From Chloroflexota bacterium (GTDB lineage Bacteria; Chloroflexota; Anaerolineae; Anaerolineales; Anaerolineaceae), in assembly GCA_029548365.1 (NCBI GenBank), contig JAKPNN010000014.1:31252-95251 (forward strand): DNA of 64,000 nucleotides, read 5' to 3'. Made by a program: the position numbers and the translations under genes. Shown here piece after piece: positions 16,538-25,100 of this stretch. How positions within the stretch are numbered: position 1 is the stretch's first letter; the number at the start of each line of letters is the position of its first letter. The notes below the pieces were generated by a model that worked only from the letters and a program-made list of their open reading frames with translations, was not told the DNA's origin and ran no database searches.

Positions 16538-17627
16538 GACTGGTTTGGGATTCATCATCCGGGTCTTGCTGATCCACAGAGGCGCCCTCAGAAGCAGAGC
16601 CCACCAATTCTTCGATATGCTCCTGTAATTGGGTGACGCCCATCTCTGAATGCCTGAAGGGTCCGGCTTTAACGCGGTGCGGAAGCGCCAGCTCGGCCGC
16701 CAGGGCAATATCGTGGGGGTTGATGGCGTCCCGGCCTTCAAATGCGGCATGGGCGCGCGATGCTTTAAGGATCACCAGGTCTGCCCGGTGTCCGTCAACC
16801 TGCATCTTGGCTGTCAGGTCAGCGATGACCAGCAAGTCGCGGCTGGTGTAACCCACCTTGTCCAGCATTTGTCTGGCCCTGGCGATTTGCTCTGAAAGTT
16901 CCTGTTCCCTGGGGAGCCATTTCTGGCGGAAGGCTTCCGGGTCAGCCTCAAACGCCAGGTTGCGCTCCATGATCTGCACGCGCTGCCGGGGATCGAGGAT
17001 GCCGCGAATTTCAACGGAGAGGGCAAACCGGTCCAGCAATTGCGGGCGCAAATCGCCTTCTTCGGGGTTCATCGTGCCCACCAGGATAAAGCGCGCCGGG
17101 TGAGCAAAGGAGATGCCTTCGCGTTCGACGATGTTCATCCCCATCGCCGCTGAATCCAGCAAAACGTCCACCACATGGTCGTCCAGCAGGTTGACCTCGT
17201 CAATGTACAGCAAGCCGCGATTGGCAGCCGCTAAAACGCCGGGCTCAAAGTGGCGCTCACCCTTTTGGATGGCTTTTTCGATATCCAGGGTACCCACCAC
17301 CCGGTCTTCTGTGGCTGAGATCGGCAGGTTGATGAAGGGTGTTTGCCGGGTCTCAACGGGCAGGCCGTTTTCATCGGCTTCGAAACGCTCCCGGCATTCT
17401 GTGCACCAGCTGATCGGTTTTTGGGGGTCACATCCAAACCGGCAGTTCTGCACCACCTGAACCGGGGGCAATAAGGCAGCCAAAGCTCGCGCTGCAGTTG
17501 ATTTTCCGGTGCCGCGCTCGCCGCGGATCAAAACACCGCCAATTCGGGTGTCGATAGCATTTAATATCAATGCCCGGCTCATGCGCTGCTGGCCGACGAC
17601 TGCTGTAAATGGATAAATCGTTCGCAT
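16473..17627 (-). CDS. ChlI/BchI-type AAA+ ATPase of magnesium/cobalt chelatase
   Basis: A 384-residue zero-frame product. The AAA+ core has Walker A RGERGTGKST, Walker B LLYIDEVNLLDDH, the sensor-1 GTMNPEEGDLRPQLLDRF block, and an insert with CRFGCDPQKPISWCTEC cysteines typical of cobaltochelatase-type ChlI. After the ATPase lid it enters an acidic linker and ends shortly after an A9 run (16529-16537). It would be the small motor subunit by itself and the N-terminal half of a ChlD protein after frameshifting. Role: ATP-driven insertion of Mg2+ or Co2+ into a tetrapyrrole. No large CobN/ChlH gene is in the window. Confidence 0.9.
   Translation of the reverse strand: MRTIYPFTAVVGQQRMSRALILNAIDTRIGGVLIRGERGTGKSTAARALAALLPPVQVVQNCRFGCDPQKPISWCTECRERFEADENGLPVETRQTPFINLPISATEDRVVGTLDIEKAIQKGERHFEPGVLAAANRGLLYIDEVNLLDDHVVDVLLDSAAMGMNIVEREGISFAHPARFILVGTMNPEEGDLRPQLLDRFALSVEIRGILDPRQRVQIMERNLAFEADPEAFRQKWLPREQELSEQIARARQMLDKVGYTSRDLLVIADLTAKMQVDGHRADLVILKASRAHAAFEGRDAINPHDIALAAELALPHRVKAGPFRHSEMGVTQLQEHIEELVGSASEGASVDQQDPDDESQTSQKKSLSPPISKLAKNPLDPSP
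16529..16537 (-). promoter_or_regulatory. Probable -1 ribosomal frameshift (slippery A9) site
   Basis: Nine consecutive A on the coding strand, read CAA AAA AAA AGC in the ATPase frame. A -1 slip on A-AAA-AAA puts AAG CCT next and continues into the VWA frame without a stop. The two frames then give an uninterrupted 698-residue protein. Confidence 0.65.
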
Positions 17628-17765
17628 TTCTGTGCACTTCTGTTCGTAGTAAATTTGCTCATACAGTTTACCACTTCTAAGGTTAAATCACCACAATTCA
17701 CTGCAGATCATGGGTAAAGGTGGTGGAAATTTATGGCAAATCTGCGCCTGAAGCCGGTTTTGCGC

Positions 17766-17771
17766 TACAAT
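17766..17771 (+). promoter_or_regulatory. -10 box of holB (predicted leaderless transcript)
   Basis: TACAAT at 17766-17771 ends six bases before the holB ATG at 17778. The intervening AAGGGT could serve as a very close ribosome-binding site, but spacing is too short for standard initiation. Confidence 0.4.
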
Positions 17772-17777
17772 AAGGGT

Positions 17778-18821
17778 ATGCACTGGCAAATACACGGTCA
17801 CAATTGGGTGGTAGAACTGCTCAGAAAGCATGTCTCTGGCGGAAAATTGCGGCATGCTTACCTGTTCACCGGGCCTGAGGGCGTGGGACGGCAAACGCTG
17901 GCCATCCGTTTTGCCCAGGCCATTAATTGTGAAAACCCACCGGAACCGGGTGATTATTGCGGTGACTGCCGTTCCTGCCGCCAGCTTGCCACGCTGACAC
18001 ACCCTGATTTAAGCCTGCTCCAACCCGAAGAGGGGCATAAGGATATCCTGATTGACCAGGTGCGCACCCTGCAGCGAGCACTGGCGCTATCGCCATATTC
18101 TTCCGCTTACCGGATTGCCCTGCTGCCCGACTTTCAGCGCGCCACAACACAGGCAGCCAATGCGCTTCTAAAAACTCTTGAAGAACCCCCCGGAAGGGTG
18201 ATTTTACTGCTGACCGCGCTTACGCCGGAGGGCCTTTTGCCCACGATCGTCTCCCGCTGCGAGGTTATCCGCTTGAGACCGGCATCGATTGATGAAACTC
18301 GAGCCTATTTACAAACCCGTCACAGCCTGGATGGCGATCAGGCGCGCGTGCTGGCGCATATTTCAGGTGGGAGGATGGGTGCAGCCATCCGATTGGCTGA
18401 AGACCGATCAACGCTGGTCAATCGCAGGGTACAACTGGAAACCTTGTTGCAATTGCTGGACGCGCCGCGTTATGAACGTTTTAAGCGCATCGGGTCTTTC
18501 CTTAAGGCGCTGGACAAGCCCCGTCACAAAATCGGGGAGGTTTTATCGATCTGGCTTTCATTTTGGCGCGATGTCTTTTTGCGAGCCTCCAGCGAATCAC
18601 TGCCCCCGGTCAACCTGGACCTGTTGACCCAAATTGACCAGGTGGCGTTGCAGGTGCCGGTGAAACAGGCCCGCGAGCTGATCCTTGCTCATGAGCATGC
18701 GCTTCAACACCTGGACGCCAACGTCAATCTTCAGCTATTGCTGGAAACCCTGATGCTTCAGTGGCCCAGGGTGACTGTTTCGCAGGAAACCGCCTTTTTG
18801 GACGATGGGGACGGTGATTAA
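17778..18821 (+). CDS. holB: DNA polymerase III delta' subunit (clamp-loader)
   Basis: A 347-residue AAA+ clamp-loader protein. It has the HAYLFTGPEGVGRQTLA P-loop region, a cysteine zinc-binding module (CGDCRSC), HPDLSLLQPEE, the ALLKTLEEPPG block and IVSRCEVIRLRP, all typical of delta'. The P-loop reads GVGRQT, with Arg in place of the nucleotide-contacting Lys, in keeping with the non-ATP-hydrolysing delta' role. I chose ATG 17778; the earlier start at 17733 overlaps the promoter region. It partners with holA (34767) in loading the sliding clamp. Confidence 0.92.
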   Translation: MHWQIHGHNWVVELLRKHVSGGKLRHAYLFTGPEGVGRQTLAIRFAQAINCENPPEPGDYCGDCRSCRQLATLTHPDLSLLQPEEGHKDILIDQVRTLQRALALSPYSSAYRIALLPDFQRATTQAANALLKTLEEPPGRVILLLTALTPEGLLPTIVSRCEVIRLRPASIDETRAYLQTRHSLDGDQARVLAHISGGRMGAAIRLAEDRSTLVNRRVQLETLLQLLDAPRYERFKRIGSFLKALDKPRHKIGEVLSIWLSFWRDVFLRASSESLPPVNLDLLTQIDQVALQVPVKQARELILAHEHALQHLDANVNLQLLLETLMLQWPRVTVSQETAFLDDGDGD

Positions 18822-18825
18822 CCTG

Positions 18826-19644
18826 TTAATTGGGGTCTACCTGGAAAATTTCCAGGTCTGAAAACCGGACTGTCATGGCGCAACCGCTGACCGTCCTGGC
18901 ATACACCCCCAGGTTGCCCTGGCGATGGCTGGCAACTCGCTGCTCAAATTGAAAGGCGTCGTTAATGTACAGGTGAAACGTCCCCCGGGAGACCCACAGC
19001 CCCAGCCGGTTGGAGGATAGCGCGCCAGGCTGGATTCCCGGACCCGTTCCCCAATTCTGTAAAACCGTTGTTACCCCCTCCTGGATCACCTCCAGGCGCA
19101 CCTGCCCCGCGCAATCTACCAGCAGGCGGTAGAAATCGCCCTCCGATTGCTGCCAGAAAAGCAAGCCAATCTGGTCTTCGGGTTCACACAGCGAGGGTTG
19201 AACGGTGATTTCCAGGTAAAAATCCTCTGGCAGTGTGTGCTCACTGCTGCTGGTCAGGCTGGTTTCCGCCCTGGCGATCGCCAGGGTCAGGTTCTGTGTG
19301 CCGAAGGCGATATTGCCGGCAGGGCTTTGCTGGATTCCCCACAGCCTTTCATCCGAAAAATCATCGCTTACGAGAAGATCTGAAATCCCTGTGCGCGTGT
19401 CTTTAAAGATGGGCTGTATCGTGGGGCTGGAAAAGGCGGGCAGGGTGGGTGTGGCCGTGCTGGGAAACCAATCAATGGTCGGGGTGGGGGTTTCCGTTTG
19501 GGTTGGCGTTTCCGTCCAGGTGGGGGTGAGGGTGGGCTCAGGTGTGACCAGGTTACAACCGGACAGGCTGATGAAGCTGATCGCCAGCAGCAGCGCACCA
19601 GAGATTATAAAAATAGCCCGAAGAATTGGTTTTTTTGTTTGCAT
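18826..19644 (-). CDS. Lipoprotein with concanavalin-like (LamG/DUF1080-type) domain
   Basis: A 272-residue secreted lipoprotein. The N-terminal signal ends in a lipobox ending LSGC. A Pro/Thr linker rich in TPT repeats follows to about residue 75. The C-terminal 180 residues form a beta-sandwich pattern (LVSDDFSDERLWGIQ, FYLEITVQPS, LGVYARTVSG, VRFSDLEIFQ) like concanavalin-type carbohydrate-binding domains. No catalytic residues are evident. It is convergent with holB, four bases away, and probably shows on the outer face of the membrane. Confidence 0.78.
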   Translation of the reverse strand: MQTKKPILRAIFIISGALLLAISFISLSGCNLVTPEPTLTPTWTETPTQTETPTPTIDWFPSTATPTLPAFSSPTIQPIFKDTRTGISDLLVSDDFSDERLWGIQQSPAGNIAFGTQNLTLAIARAETSLTSSSEHTLPEDFYLEITVQPSLCEPEDQIGLLFWQQSEGDFYRLLVDCAGQVRLEVIQEGVTTVLQNWGTGPGIQPGALSSNRLGLWVSRGTFHLYINDAFQFEQRVASHRQGNLGVYARTVSGCAMTVRFSDLEIFQVDPN

Positions 19645-19745
19645 TTGAGACCACCATTATATAACTTAAACAGGTTTTGACCAAACCCTGGGAGCTCTGG
19701 CTTTAATTGTCACAGGTGTTATAATTTTTATCTGGAAAGATAACA

Positions 19746-20552
19746 TTGATTAAAAAACCCTGGTTTTTACTGTTAATATTCTTGTTCGTGAGCCTGGGAT
19801 CGGGGCTGCTCTTGGCGTCTCGGGGTGTGCAGGCGCGTGACCTGGCGCAAGCAGCTTACAATACCCCCACGCCCAATGCTCAAGGACAGATCTTCTATAC
19901 CGTCCAGGAAGGAGATAATTGCACGCGCATTTTTTTACTGACCGGCGTCACAATTGACGACCTGGTGCTCTTGAATTCACTGACTGCGGCTTGTGAGATC
20001 TACCCGGGAATGCAGTTGTTGCTGGCCCAGGTTGACCCGGTCACTCCCACGCCTGTGGAAATTCAGCCCCTGCCTGTCCCCGGCTTGCCCACAAGTACGC
20101 CCTTTGAGGGCTTTGCCCAGATTTGTGTGGCTCTGTTTGAGGATCTGGATGGCAATCAAAGGCGCTCTACCAACGAGTTTTTCCTGGGTGGGGGGGTGGT
20201 CAGCGTCAACAATCGCATTGGCACCTTTTCCCAAACCCTGGAAACCGTCGGCGGCAACCCGGACCTGGTCAACCCGGTGTGTTTTGATGAGGTGCCGGAG
20301 GGGGAATATAACCTGAGTATGGGCATTCCAGACGGGTATAACCCGACCACCAGCATGAATTACTCGATCGAGGTGACCGCTGGCGATGTCATCGTGGTGG
20401 ATTTCGGTGCGCAACCCAGTACCCAGATGGCTGAGTTAGAAGTCCCGGTGAGCCAGGAGCGCTCGCCCCTGTTGCTGGTAGTGGGGCTATTTTTACTGGC
20501 TGGCGGCGCGGGTTTAGCCTACTTCTTCCTGCGCGCAAAAATGAAAGCCTGA
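19746..20552 (+). CDS. LysM-domain membrane-anchored cell-surface protein
   Basis: A 268-residue protein starting with TTG 19746. An N-terminal hydrophobic segment (FLLLIFLFVSLGSGLLLA) serves as signal. Residues about 53-96 form one LysM repeat (YTVQEGDNCTRIFLLTGV, LLNSLTAACEIYPGMQLLL), which binds peptidoglycan glycan strands. A Pro/Thr hinge leads to an SdrD-like Ig/prealbumin domain (CVALFEDLDGNQRRSTNEFFLGGG), and a C-terminal helix (LLLVVGLFLLAGGAGLAYFFL) anchors it, with a basic tail. A perfect TATAAT lies at 19720-19725. Confidence 0.83.
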   Translation: MIKKPWFLLLIFLFVSLGSGLLLASRGVQARDLAQAAYNTPTPNAQGQIFYTVQEGDNCTRIFLLTGVTIDDLVLLNSLTAACEIYPGMQLLLAQVDPVTPTPVEIQPLPVPGLPTSTPFEGFAQICVALFEDLDGNQRRSTNEFFLGGGVVSVNNRIGTFSQTLETVGGNPDLVNPVCFDEVPEGEYNLSMGIPDGYNPTTSMNYSIEVTAGDVIVVDFGAQPSTQMAELEVPVSQERSPLLLVVGLFLLAGGAGLAYFFLRAKMKA

Positions 20553-21164
20553 TCAACCTGAGCGGCGCTGTTCTTTCCACACATCCCCCTGATTGTGATA
20601 GCCATTGGCCTCCCAAAAACCCAGGCGGTCTTCCTTCATAAATTCCAGCCCGCGCAGCCATTTGGCGCCCTTCCACAGGTAGACATCCTTCAAATCCCTC
20701 CGGCCGGGGATGGCGCCGATCACCCCCCGCAGCGGATAGCCATGTTCCGGCGTCAGGGGCTCTCCTGCAAAATGAGTCGCCAGTAAACAGTTTTCACCCA
20801 GGAAAACATCCAGCGGCAGATTGGTTGTATAACCGAAATCGGCATGTTGCATCACAAAGCGGGCATCAGGCGCAAGCCTGATTAACCCCTGCTCTACCAG
20901 GGCTTTCGGAGAGATGCCCTCCCACTCGGTAGCCAATTTGCTCCAGGTGGTCACGCAATGCAGGTCCAGGCGAATTTTCACCCGAGGAAGCTCTAAAATT
21001 TGATCCCAGGTCCACACGATGGGCGCTTCGACAGTGCCCCAGACGCGAAAGTCCCAGGTGGCGGCGTTAAAGGTTGGGATGCGCCCATAATGCAGGGTGG
21101 GAAACCCGTCGGTGAGTTTTTGCCCCGGTGGCAGGCGTTGTGCTTCGGATCCGTTGCTGGTCAT
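20553..21164 (-). CDS. Sulfite-oxidase-like molybdopterin oxidoreductase (small, soluble)
   Basis: A 203-residue protein covering only the Moco-binding domain of the sulfite oxidase/YedY family. The molybdenum-ligand Cys is C70 in LDLHCVTTWSK. Other family marks are DFRVWGTVEAP, FGYTTNLPLDVFL, HGYPLRGVIG and the WLRGLEFM region. No Tat signal or dimerisation domain is present, so it is probably cytoplasmic, with unknown substrate. The gene stops next to the LysM gene. It starts 15 bases after the MBL gene stop on the same strand, so the two are likely cotranscribed. Confidence 0.85.
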   Translation of the reverse strand: MTSNGSEAQRLPPGQKLTDGFPTLHYGRIPTFNAATWDFRVWGTVEAPIVWTWDQILELPRVKIRLDLHCVTTWSKLATEWEGISPKALVEQGLIRLAPDARFVMQHADFGYTTNLPLDVFLGENCLLATHFAGEPLTPEHGYPLRGVIGAIPGRRDLKDVYLWKGAKWLRGLEFMKEDRLGFWEANGYHNQGDVWKEQRRSG

Positions 21165-21179
21165 GGTTTGGGTGGCAGG

Positions 21180-21866
21180 TCAGGGGTAGACGAACTGCTC
21201 ACCGGGGGCGAGCACGCGGGCATCGGCATCGGTTTCGGCGTGGACGCGCTCTGCCCACGCGTGAGGGTCCTGGGCGATTAATCCCCAGGTGCTGTAGTGG
21301 ATCGGGATTACGTACTCCGGTGTGAGCAGCTTTACCGCCCGGAGTGCGTCATCCGGACCCATGGTGTAATTATCCCCGATGGGAATCACAGCCAGGGTCA
21401 CCCCTTCCTCGCCGATCAAGCGCATGTCACCGAATAAACCGGTATCCCCTGCCATATAGATCTTTTCACCGGCATGGGTGGTTAACAAGAACCCGGCTGG
21501 GTTGCCGCCATAGCTGCCGTCTGGCAGCGCCGATCCATGCAGCGCCAGGGTCAGTTTGAGATACCCGAAGGGATGCTGAAACCCGCCGCCGAGGTGCTGA
21601 GGATGGACTTTGATGCCCTGTTTCTCCAGCCAGTTGCAGATTTCAAAATTGGCAATCACCGTTGCGCCAGTACGTTTGGCAATTTCGATGGTATCGCCGA
21701 GATGGTCGCCATGACCGTGGGTCACCAGGATGTAGTCTGCGGCGACAGTTGCGGGGTCTATGCTGGTTGCCGGGTTGTCGCTGAGGTAAGGGTCGATCAG
21801 CAACTGGAAGCCATCGGTTTCCAGCGCCAGGGAGGCATGCCCGATGGTTGTTAATTTAAAAGCCAT
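21180..21866 (-). CDS. UPF0173-type metal-dependent hydrolase (MBL fold)
   Basis: A 228-residue metallo-beta-lactamase-fold protein, the standard length of UPF0173. The metal motif THGHGDH gives H50, H52, D54 and H55, and later ligands lie in MAGDTGLFGDM and IPIHYSTW. It begins TTIGHASLALETDG, as usual in the family. ATG 21866 follows AAAAGGAG. Activity is unknown, probably a general esterase or lactonase-like hydrolase. First gene of a two-gene unit with the sulfite-oxidase-like gene. Confidence 0.9.
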   Translation of the reverse strand: MAFKLTTIGHASLALETDGFQLLIDPYLSDNPATSIDPATVAADYILVTHGHGDHLGDTIEIAKRTGATVIANFEICNWLEKQGIKVHPQHLGGGFQHPFGYLKLTLALHGSALPDGSYGGNPAGFLLTTHAGEKIYMAGDTGLFGDMRLIGEEGVTLAVIPIGDNYTMGPDDALRAVKLLTPEYVIPIHYSTWGLIAQDPHAWAERVHAETDADARVLAPGEQFVYP

Positions 21867-22100
21867 TGTTTACTCCTTTTTTTGTACAGGGCGCTTTTCG
21901 TTAATTATACAGGACATCTTCCAGCTTTAAAAACCCGATCCCAGCTTCATTGTTCAGCAAGGATTGCTGGTGGGTGCCATCCATTGAAATAATCGGCTAA
22001 AAAAAGCGAAAATTCCCGCGGGTTGAAAGAATCCTGTTGACGATTAAGACAGTAAAATATATCCTGTAACTTTGAAAGCGATTAGTCTAAGGAGATACGA

Positions 22101-23339
22101 TTGAAACACAACCCCGGCAAATATGATGGACTGTCCACATTATTGACCCACTACACCGAATCGGATCATGCCGAGAACGCACATCTCTCGCCAATCTTTC
22201 AAAACTCGGTGTTTGTGTTTAATGATACCGAGTCTGGCGCTGCCATTGCGGCAGGTCAGGCGCCTGGATATTATTATTCGCGCCTGAACAACCCCAATCA
22301 TCAGCAATTGGCCACAAAGCTGGCCGCGCTGGAAGCCTGGGACCTGATCCAGCAAAACCCGGATGCCGACCCCGAGACCCTAGCCGGCGGATTGGTGTTT
22401 GCCTCGGGGATGGCTGCGGCGACAGCAGCAGTTTTAGCTTGCGTACAGGCAGGGGATAGCCTGCTGACCCAGGTTTCCTTATACGACGGCACTTACCTGT
22501 TGTTTAAGAAAATCCTGCCCAAATACGGAGTTGAGGTGTTCTGGGTGACCAATAACACCCCTGCTGGCTGGGAAACTGCCTTTAAAACGCACCCGCAGGC
22601 AAAACTAGCTTATCTCGAAACGCCGGCTAACCCCAGCTTACGCCTGACGGAGATCAGCGTTGTCGCAGACCTGGCGCATCAGCAAGGTGCACGCGTGGCA
22701 GTGGACAACACCTTCGCCACGCCCTACTGCCAACGTCCCGTTACCCTGGGCGCTGACCTGGTGGTGCATTCCACCACCAAGTTCCTTTCGGGGCATGGTC
22801 AGTTAATTGGCGGTGCGGTACTGACGACCGACCTCGACCTGCTGCGGGGAGAGCTTCTTACGCATTACAAGTTGATGGGACCCACGCCGAGCCCCATGGA
22901 TACCTGGCTGGCGAATATCGGCTTAAAGACTTTTGATCTGCGCATGGAACGACAATGCAGCAATGCCATGCTGGTGGCGGAAGCGCTGGAAAATCACCCC
23001 GCGGTTGAGCGGGTTTATTATCCCGGGCTCGCCAGTCACCCGGATTATTCCCTGGCGCAAAAACAGATGATGGAATACGGGGGTATGATCTCCTTCGAGT
23101 TAAAGGGCGGGCTGGAGGCTGGAACGCGCATGATGAACCGGGTTAAAATCGCCACACTGGCAGTCAGCCTGGGCAATGTTGATACCCTCATCCAGCACCC
23201 GGCCAGCATGACGCACCGCAACACCCCGCGCGAGGAGCGGTTAGCCGCCGGGATCAGCGATGGACTGGTTCGCCTTTCAGTGGGGATTGAGGATCCAGCC
23301 GACCTGGTCCGCGATCTGCTGGAGGCGATTGAGGGGTAG
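22101..23339 (+). CDS. Cys/Met metabolism PLP-dependent enzyme (cystathionine gamma-synthase/lyase family)
   Basis: A 412-residue fold-type I PLP enzyme. The PLP Lys is K227 in HSTTKFLSGHG. Other marks are YYYSRLNNPNHQQL, VFASGMAAATAAV, SLYDGTYLLFKK, YLETPANPSL and VDNTFATPYCQRP. The residue that is Cys in methionine gamma-lyase (YGCT) is Gly here (YDGT), so gamma-lyase on methionine is less likely than trans-sulfuration or O-acyl-homoserine sulfhydrylation. Start is TTG 22101 with AAGGAG nine bases ahead. No riboswitch was recognised in the 235 bases upstream. Confidence 0.9.
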   Translation: MKHNPGKYDGLSTLLTHYTESDHAENAHLSPIFQNSVFVFNDTESGAAIAAGQAPGYYYSRLNNPNHQQLATKLAALEAWDLIQQNPDADPETLAGGLVFASGMAAATAAVLACVQAGDSLLTQVSLYDGTYLLFKKILPKYGVEVFWVTNNTPAGWETAFKTHPQAKLAYLETPANPSLRLTEISVVADLAHQQGARVAVDNTFATPYCQRPVTLGADLVVHSTTKFLSGHGQLIGGAVLTTDLDLLRGELLTHYKLMGPTPSPMDTWLANIGLKTFDLRMERQCSNAMLVAEALENHPAVERVYYPGLASHPDYSLAQKQMMEYGGMISFELKGGLEAGTRMMNRVKIATLAVSLGNVDTLIQHPASMTHRNTPREERLAAGISDGLVRLSVGIEDPADLVRDLLEAIEG

Positions 23340-23478
23340 CGGCAGCAAATTATTCGATGGGGGCTGATTAAAAAGACAGCCTCTTGGGATGAGTCTGAGC
23401 TTCAGTCTGCATGACTTATAGGACAGCCCCAATCAAAACTGACTGCAGGTTTATAGGGTAACCTGGAGGCATTTTGTT
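23340..23478. other. Intergenic with inverted GGCTG/CAGCC segments
   Basis: GGCTG at 23362 pairs with CAGCC ten bases later, and a further inverted CAGCCCC lies near 23424. The pieces resemble the ends of IS1182-like elements (GAGGCTGTCTT on the reverse strand), as does a stretch at 36053-36085. No transposase is present. It may instead act as a terminator between the two convergent genes. Confidence 0.35.
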
Positions 23479-24819
23479 CTAATACGCATAAATACTGCCC
23501 CCGATGAACTCGCGAATCACCGAGTTCTCGGGGACGATGGAATCATCTTCAATGGAATCCAACGCCTGCAGCAGGTGATGAATTCGGCTGGCGCGTTCGA
23601 ACGCGTCCCGGCGTAAAGGATCATCGGCGTAGATTTCCGTCCAGCGGGCAAAGCCCTTGAACAGCTTGGTTTTATACATGGGGATCTCGTAGGGCATGGC
23701 GCTGTTGACGATGTAATCTGCGGTGGCTACGTAGGGGATGATATTGCGCAGCTCGCTGGAGCGGACATAATGCCAGTGCAGCAGGGTCTTGTCCGGGTCA
23801 TACGATCGGTGAGAGGCATCCCGCAGCATGCGGCGCATCAGGCGAATATCCGTCCAGCGCACGTAATGGCCGTCCGTGTCTTTGAGCTGCAGCAGCGGTT
23901 CTAAATACAGGCGAAATTTCTTCTCCGCCGGGATGTCAGCGGTCATCGCCGGGAAGAGACCGTGCAAACTGTCGATCAGGATGACCTCATCCGGTGCCAG
24001 TTTCATGGGGGTCTGTTCCAATGAGCGGGTGCCGGTCTTGAAATTATAGAAGGGGATTTTTACTTCCTCACCTTCAAACAGTCGAGCCAGATGCTCATTG
24101 ATCAACGCCAGGTCCAGCGCCTGCGGCGTTTCGAAGTCGTAGTCTCCGAATTCGTCTACGGGATGCATGGCCAGATTGTAAAAATAGTTATCCACATTGA
24201 GAGTCACCAAGCGCATGCCCAGTCGCGCCAGGCGTTCTTCTAATTTGATGGTGGTGGTGGTTTTCCCCGAGGAGGAAGGTCCGGCGATGATCACCATCCG
24301 CAATTCATGTTGGCGCTCGGCGATCAGATGGGCAGCATGTTCTATGTTCTCATGGTAAAAGGCTTCTGAGGCGCCCACAATTTCGGAAAGCTCTCCCCGG
24401 CGGATGCGCTCGTTGAGGCTCTCAACCGTATGCAGGTTGTGTTCGACTGCCCAATCCAGGGTGCGCCACAACTTATGCCAGGGGATATTGCTCGAGGGCT
24501 CAGCACTGCGCTCTGCGCGTTGTTCGCGCAGCTTGGCCCGCTCTGCCCGGTAGAGGATATAGGCTTTGGCGACCCTGGCGTGGCCCTCTTCGATTAGAAC
24601 TTTTTCAACAATATCCTGGATCTGTTCAACAGTGGGAATTTCACCTTCAGGGGTTTGTTCTTCGAGGAGGTGGCACACCTTGTCGGCCAGCGCTTCGGAG
24701 GTATGCTTATCCCGCCCGCCGACGGCGACTGCAGCTCGATATATGGCATTGGTGATGCGTTGGGGCGTGAATTCAACAATCGAACCGTCTCTTTTGACAA
24801 CCGAAGTAAATTTTGACAT
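23479..24819 (-). CDS. ATP-cone / uridine-kinase-like fusion protein
   Basis: A 446-residue protein from ATG 24819 behind AGGGAG. Residues 1-95 are an ATP-cone domain (VVKRDGSIVEFTPQRITNAIYRAA through RVAKAYILYRAER), the allosteric nucleotide sensor known from ribonucleotide reductases, NrdR and archaeal 2-phosphoglycerate kinase. Residues 175-430 are a P-loop kinase of the uridine kinase/phosphoribulokinase family: GPSSSGKT at 180-187, NVDNYFYNL, the substrate-loop FDYETP-like DYDFETPQALDL, IPFYNFKTG and VILIDSLHGL. The likely job is a nucleoside or sugar kinase regulated by nucleotide binding to the cone. A plain uridine kinase is also in the window (50610), so this one probably has another substrate or regulation. 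Confidence 0.87.
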   Translation of the reverse strand: MSKFTSVVKRDGSIVEFTPQRITNAIYRAAVAVGGRDKHTSEALADKVCHLLEEQTPEGEIPTVEQIQDIVEKVLIEEGHARVAKAYILYRAERAKLREQRAERSAEPSSNIPWHKLWRTLDWAVEHNLHTVESLNERIRRGELSEIVGASEAFYHENIEHAAHLIAERQHELRMVIIAGPSSSGKTTTTIKLEERLARLGMRLVTLNVDNYFYNLAMHPVDEFGDYDFETPQALDLALINEHLARLFEGEEVKIPFYNFKTGTRSLEQTPMKLAPDEVILIDSLHGLFPAMTADIPAEKKFRLYLEPLLQLKDTDGHYVRWTDIRLMRRMLRDASHRSYDPDKTLLHWHYVRSSELRNIIPYVATADYIVNSAMPYEIPMYKTKLFKGFARWTEIYADDPLRRDAFERASRIHHLLQALDSIEDDSIVPENSVIREFIGGSIYAY

Positions 24820-24955
24820 ATCTGCTCCCTTGGAAAAGTGTTCCGTAAGTTTTCCGGGTGGGGGTGAACCCGGTCCTGTTATTTTCATTAATTATAACCA
24901 CGTTCGAAAACAATGCGTCAATGCCCGGCGGTTCCACTCTGTTGTGGATGGATAG

Positions 24956-24985
24956 TTGACATCCCACGCTGAGCTGTGATATTCT
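24956..24985 (+). promoter_or_regulatory. Putative promoter of the YCF48/BNR-type lipoprotein
   Basis: TTGACA at 24956-24961, an 18-base spacer and TATTCT at 24980-24985. The rest of the 24820-25100 gap shows nothing else. Confidence 0.5.
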
Positions 24986-25100
24986 GGAGTCAGAACAGCC
25001 ATTCATCTCCCAGGGCTTTGAAAAAGGGAACTCTGCCTGAAGGCGCTTGGTGTGACTCACAAATTATTGGTTGGTGTTAAGTAAGGAAAAGGAGAGCATT

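Noticed and set aside
21867..22100. SAM-type riboswitch before the Cys/Met PLP enzyme gene
   Set aside because: No terminator/antiterminator pairing and no recognisable SAM-box core sequence in the region.
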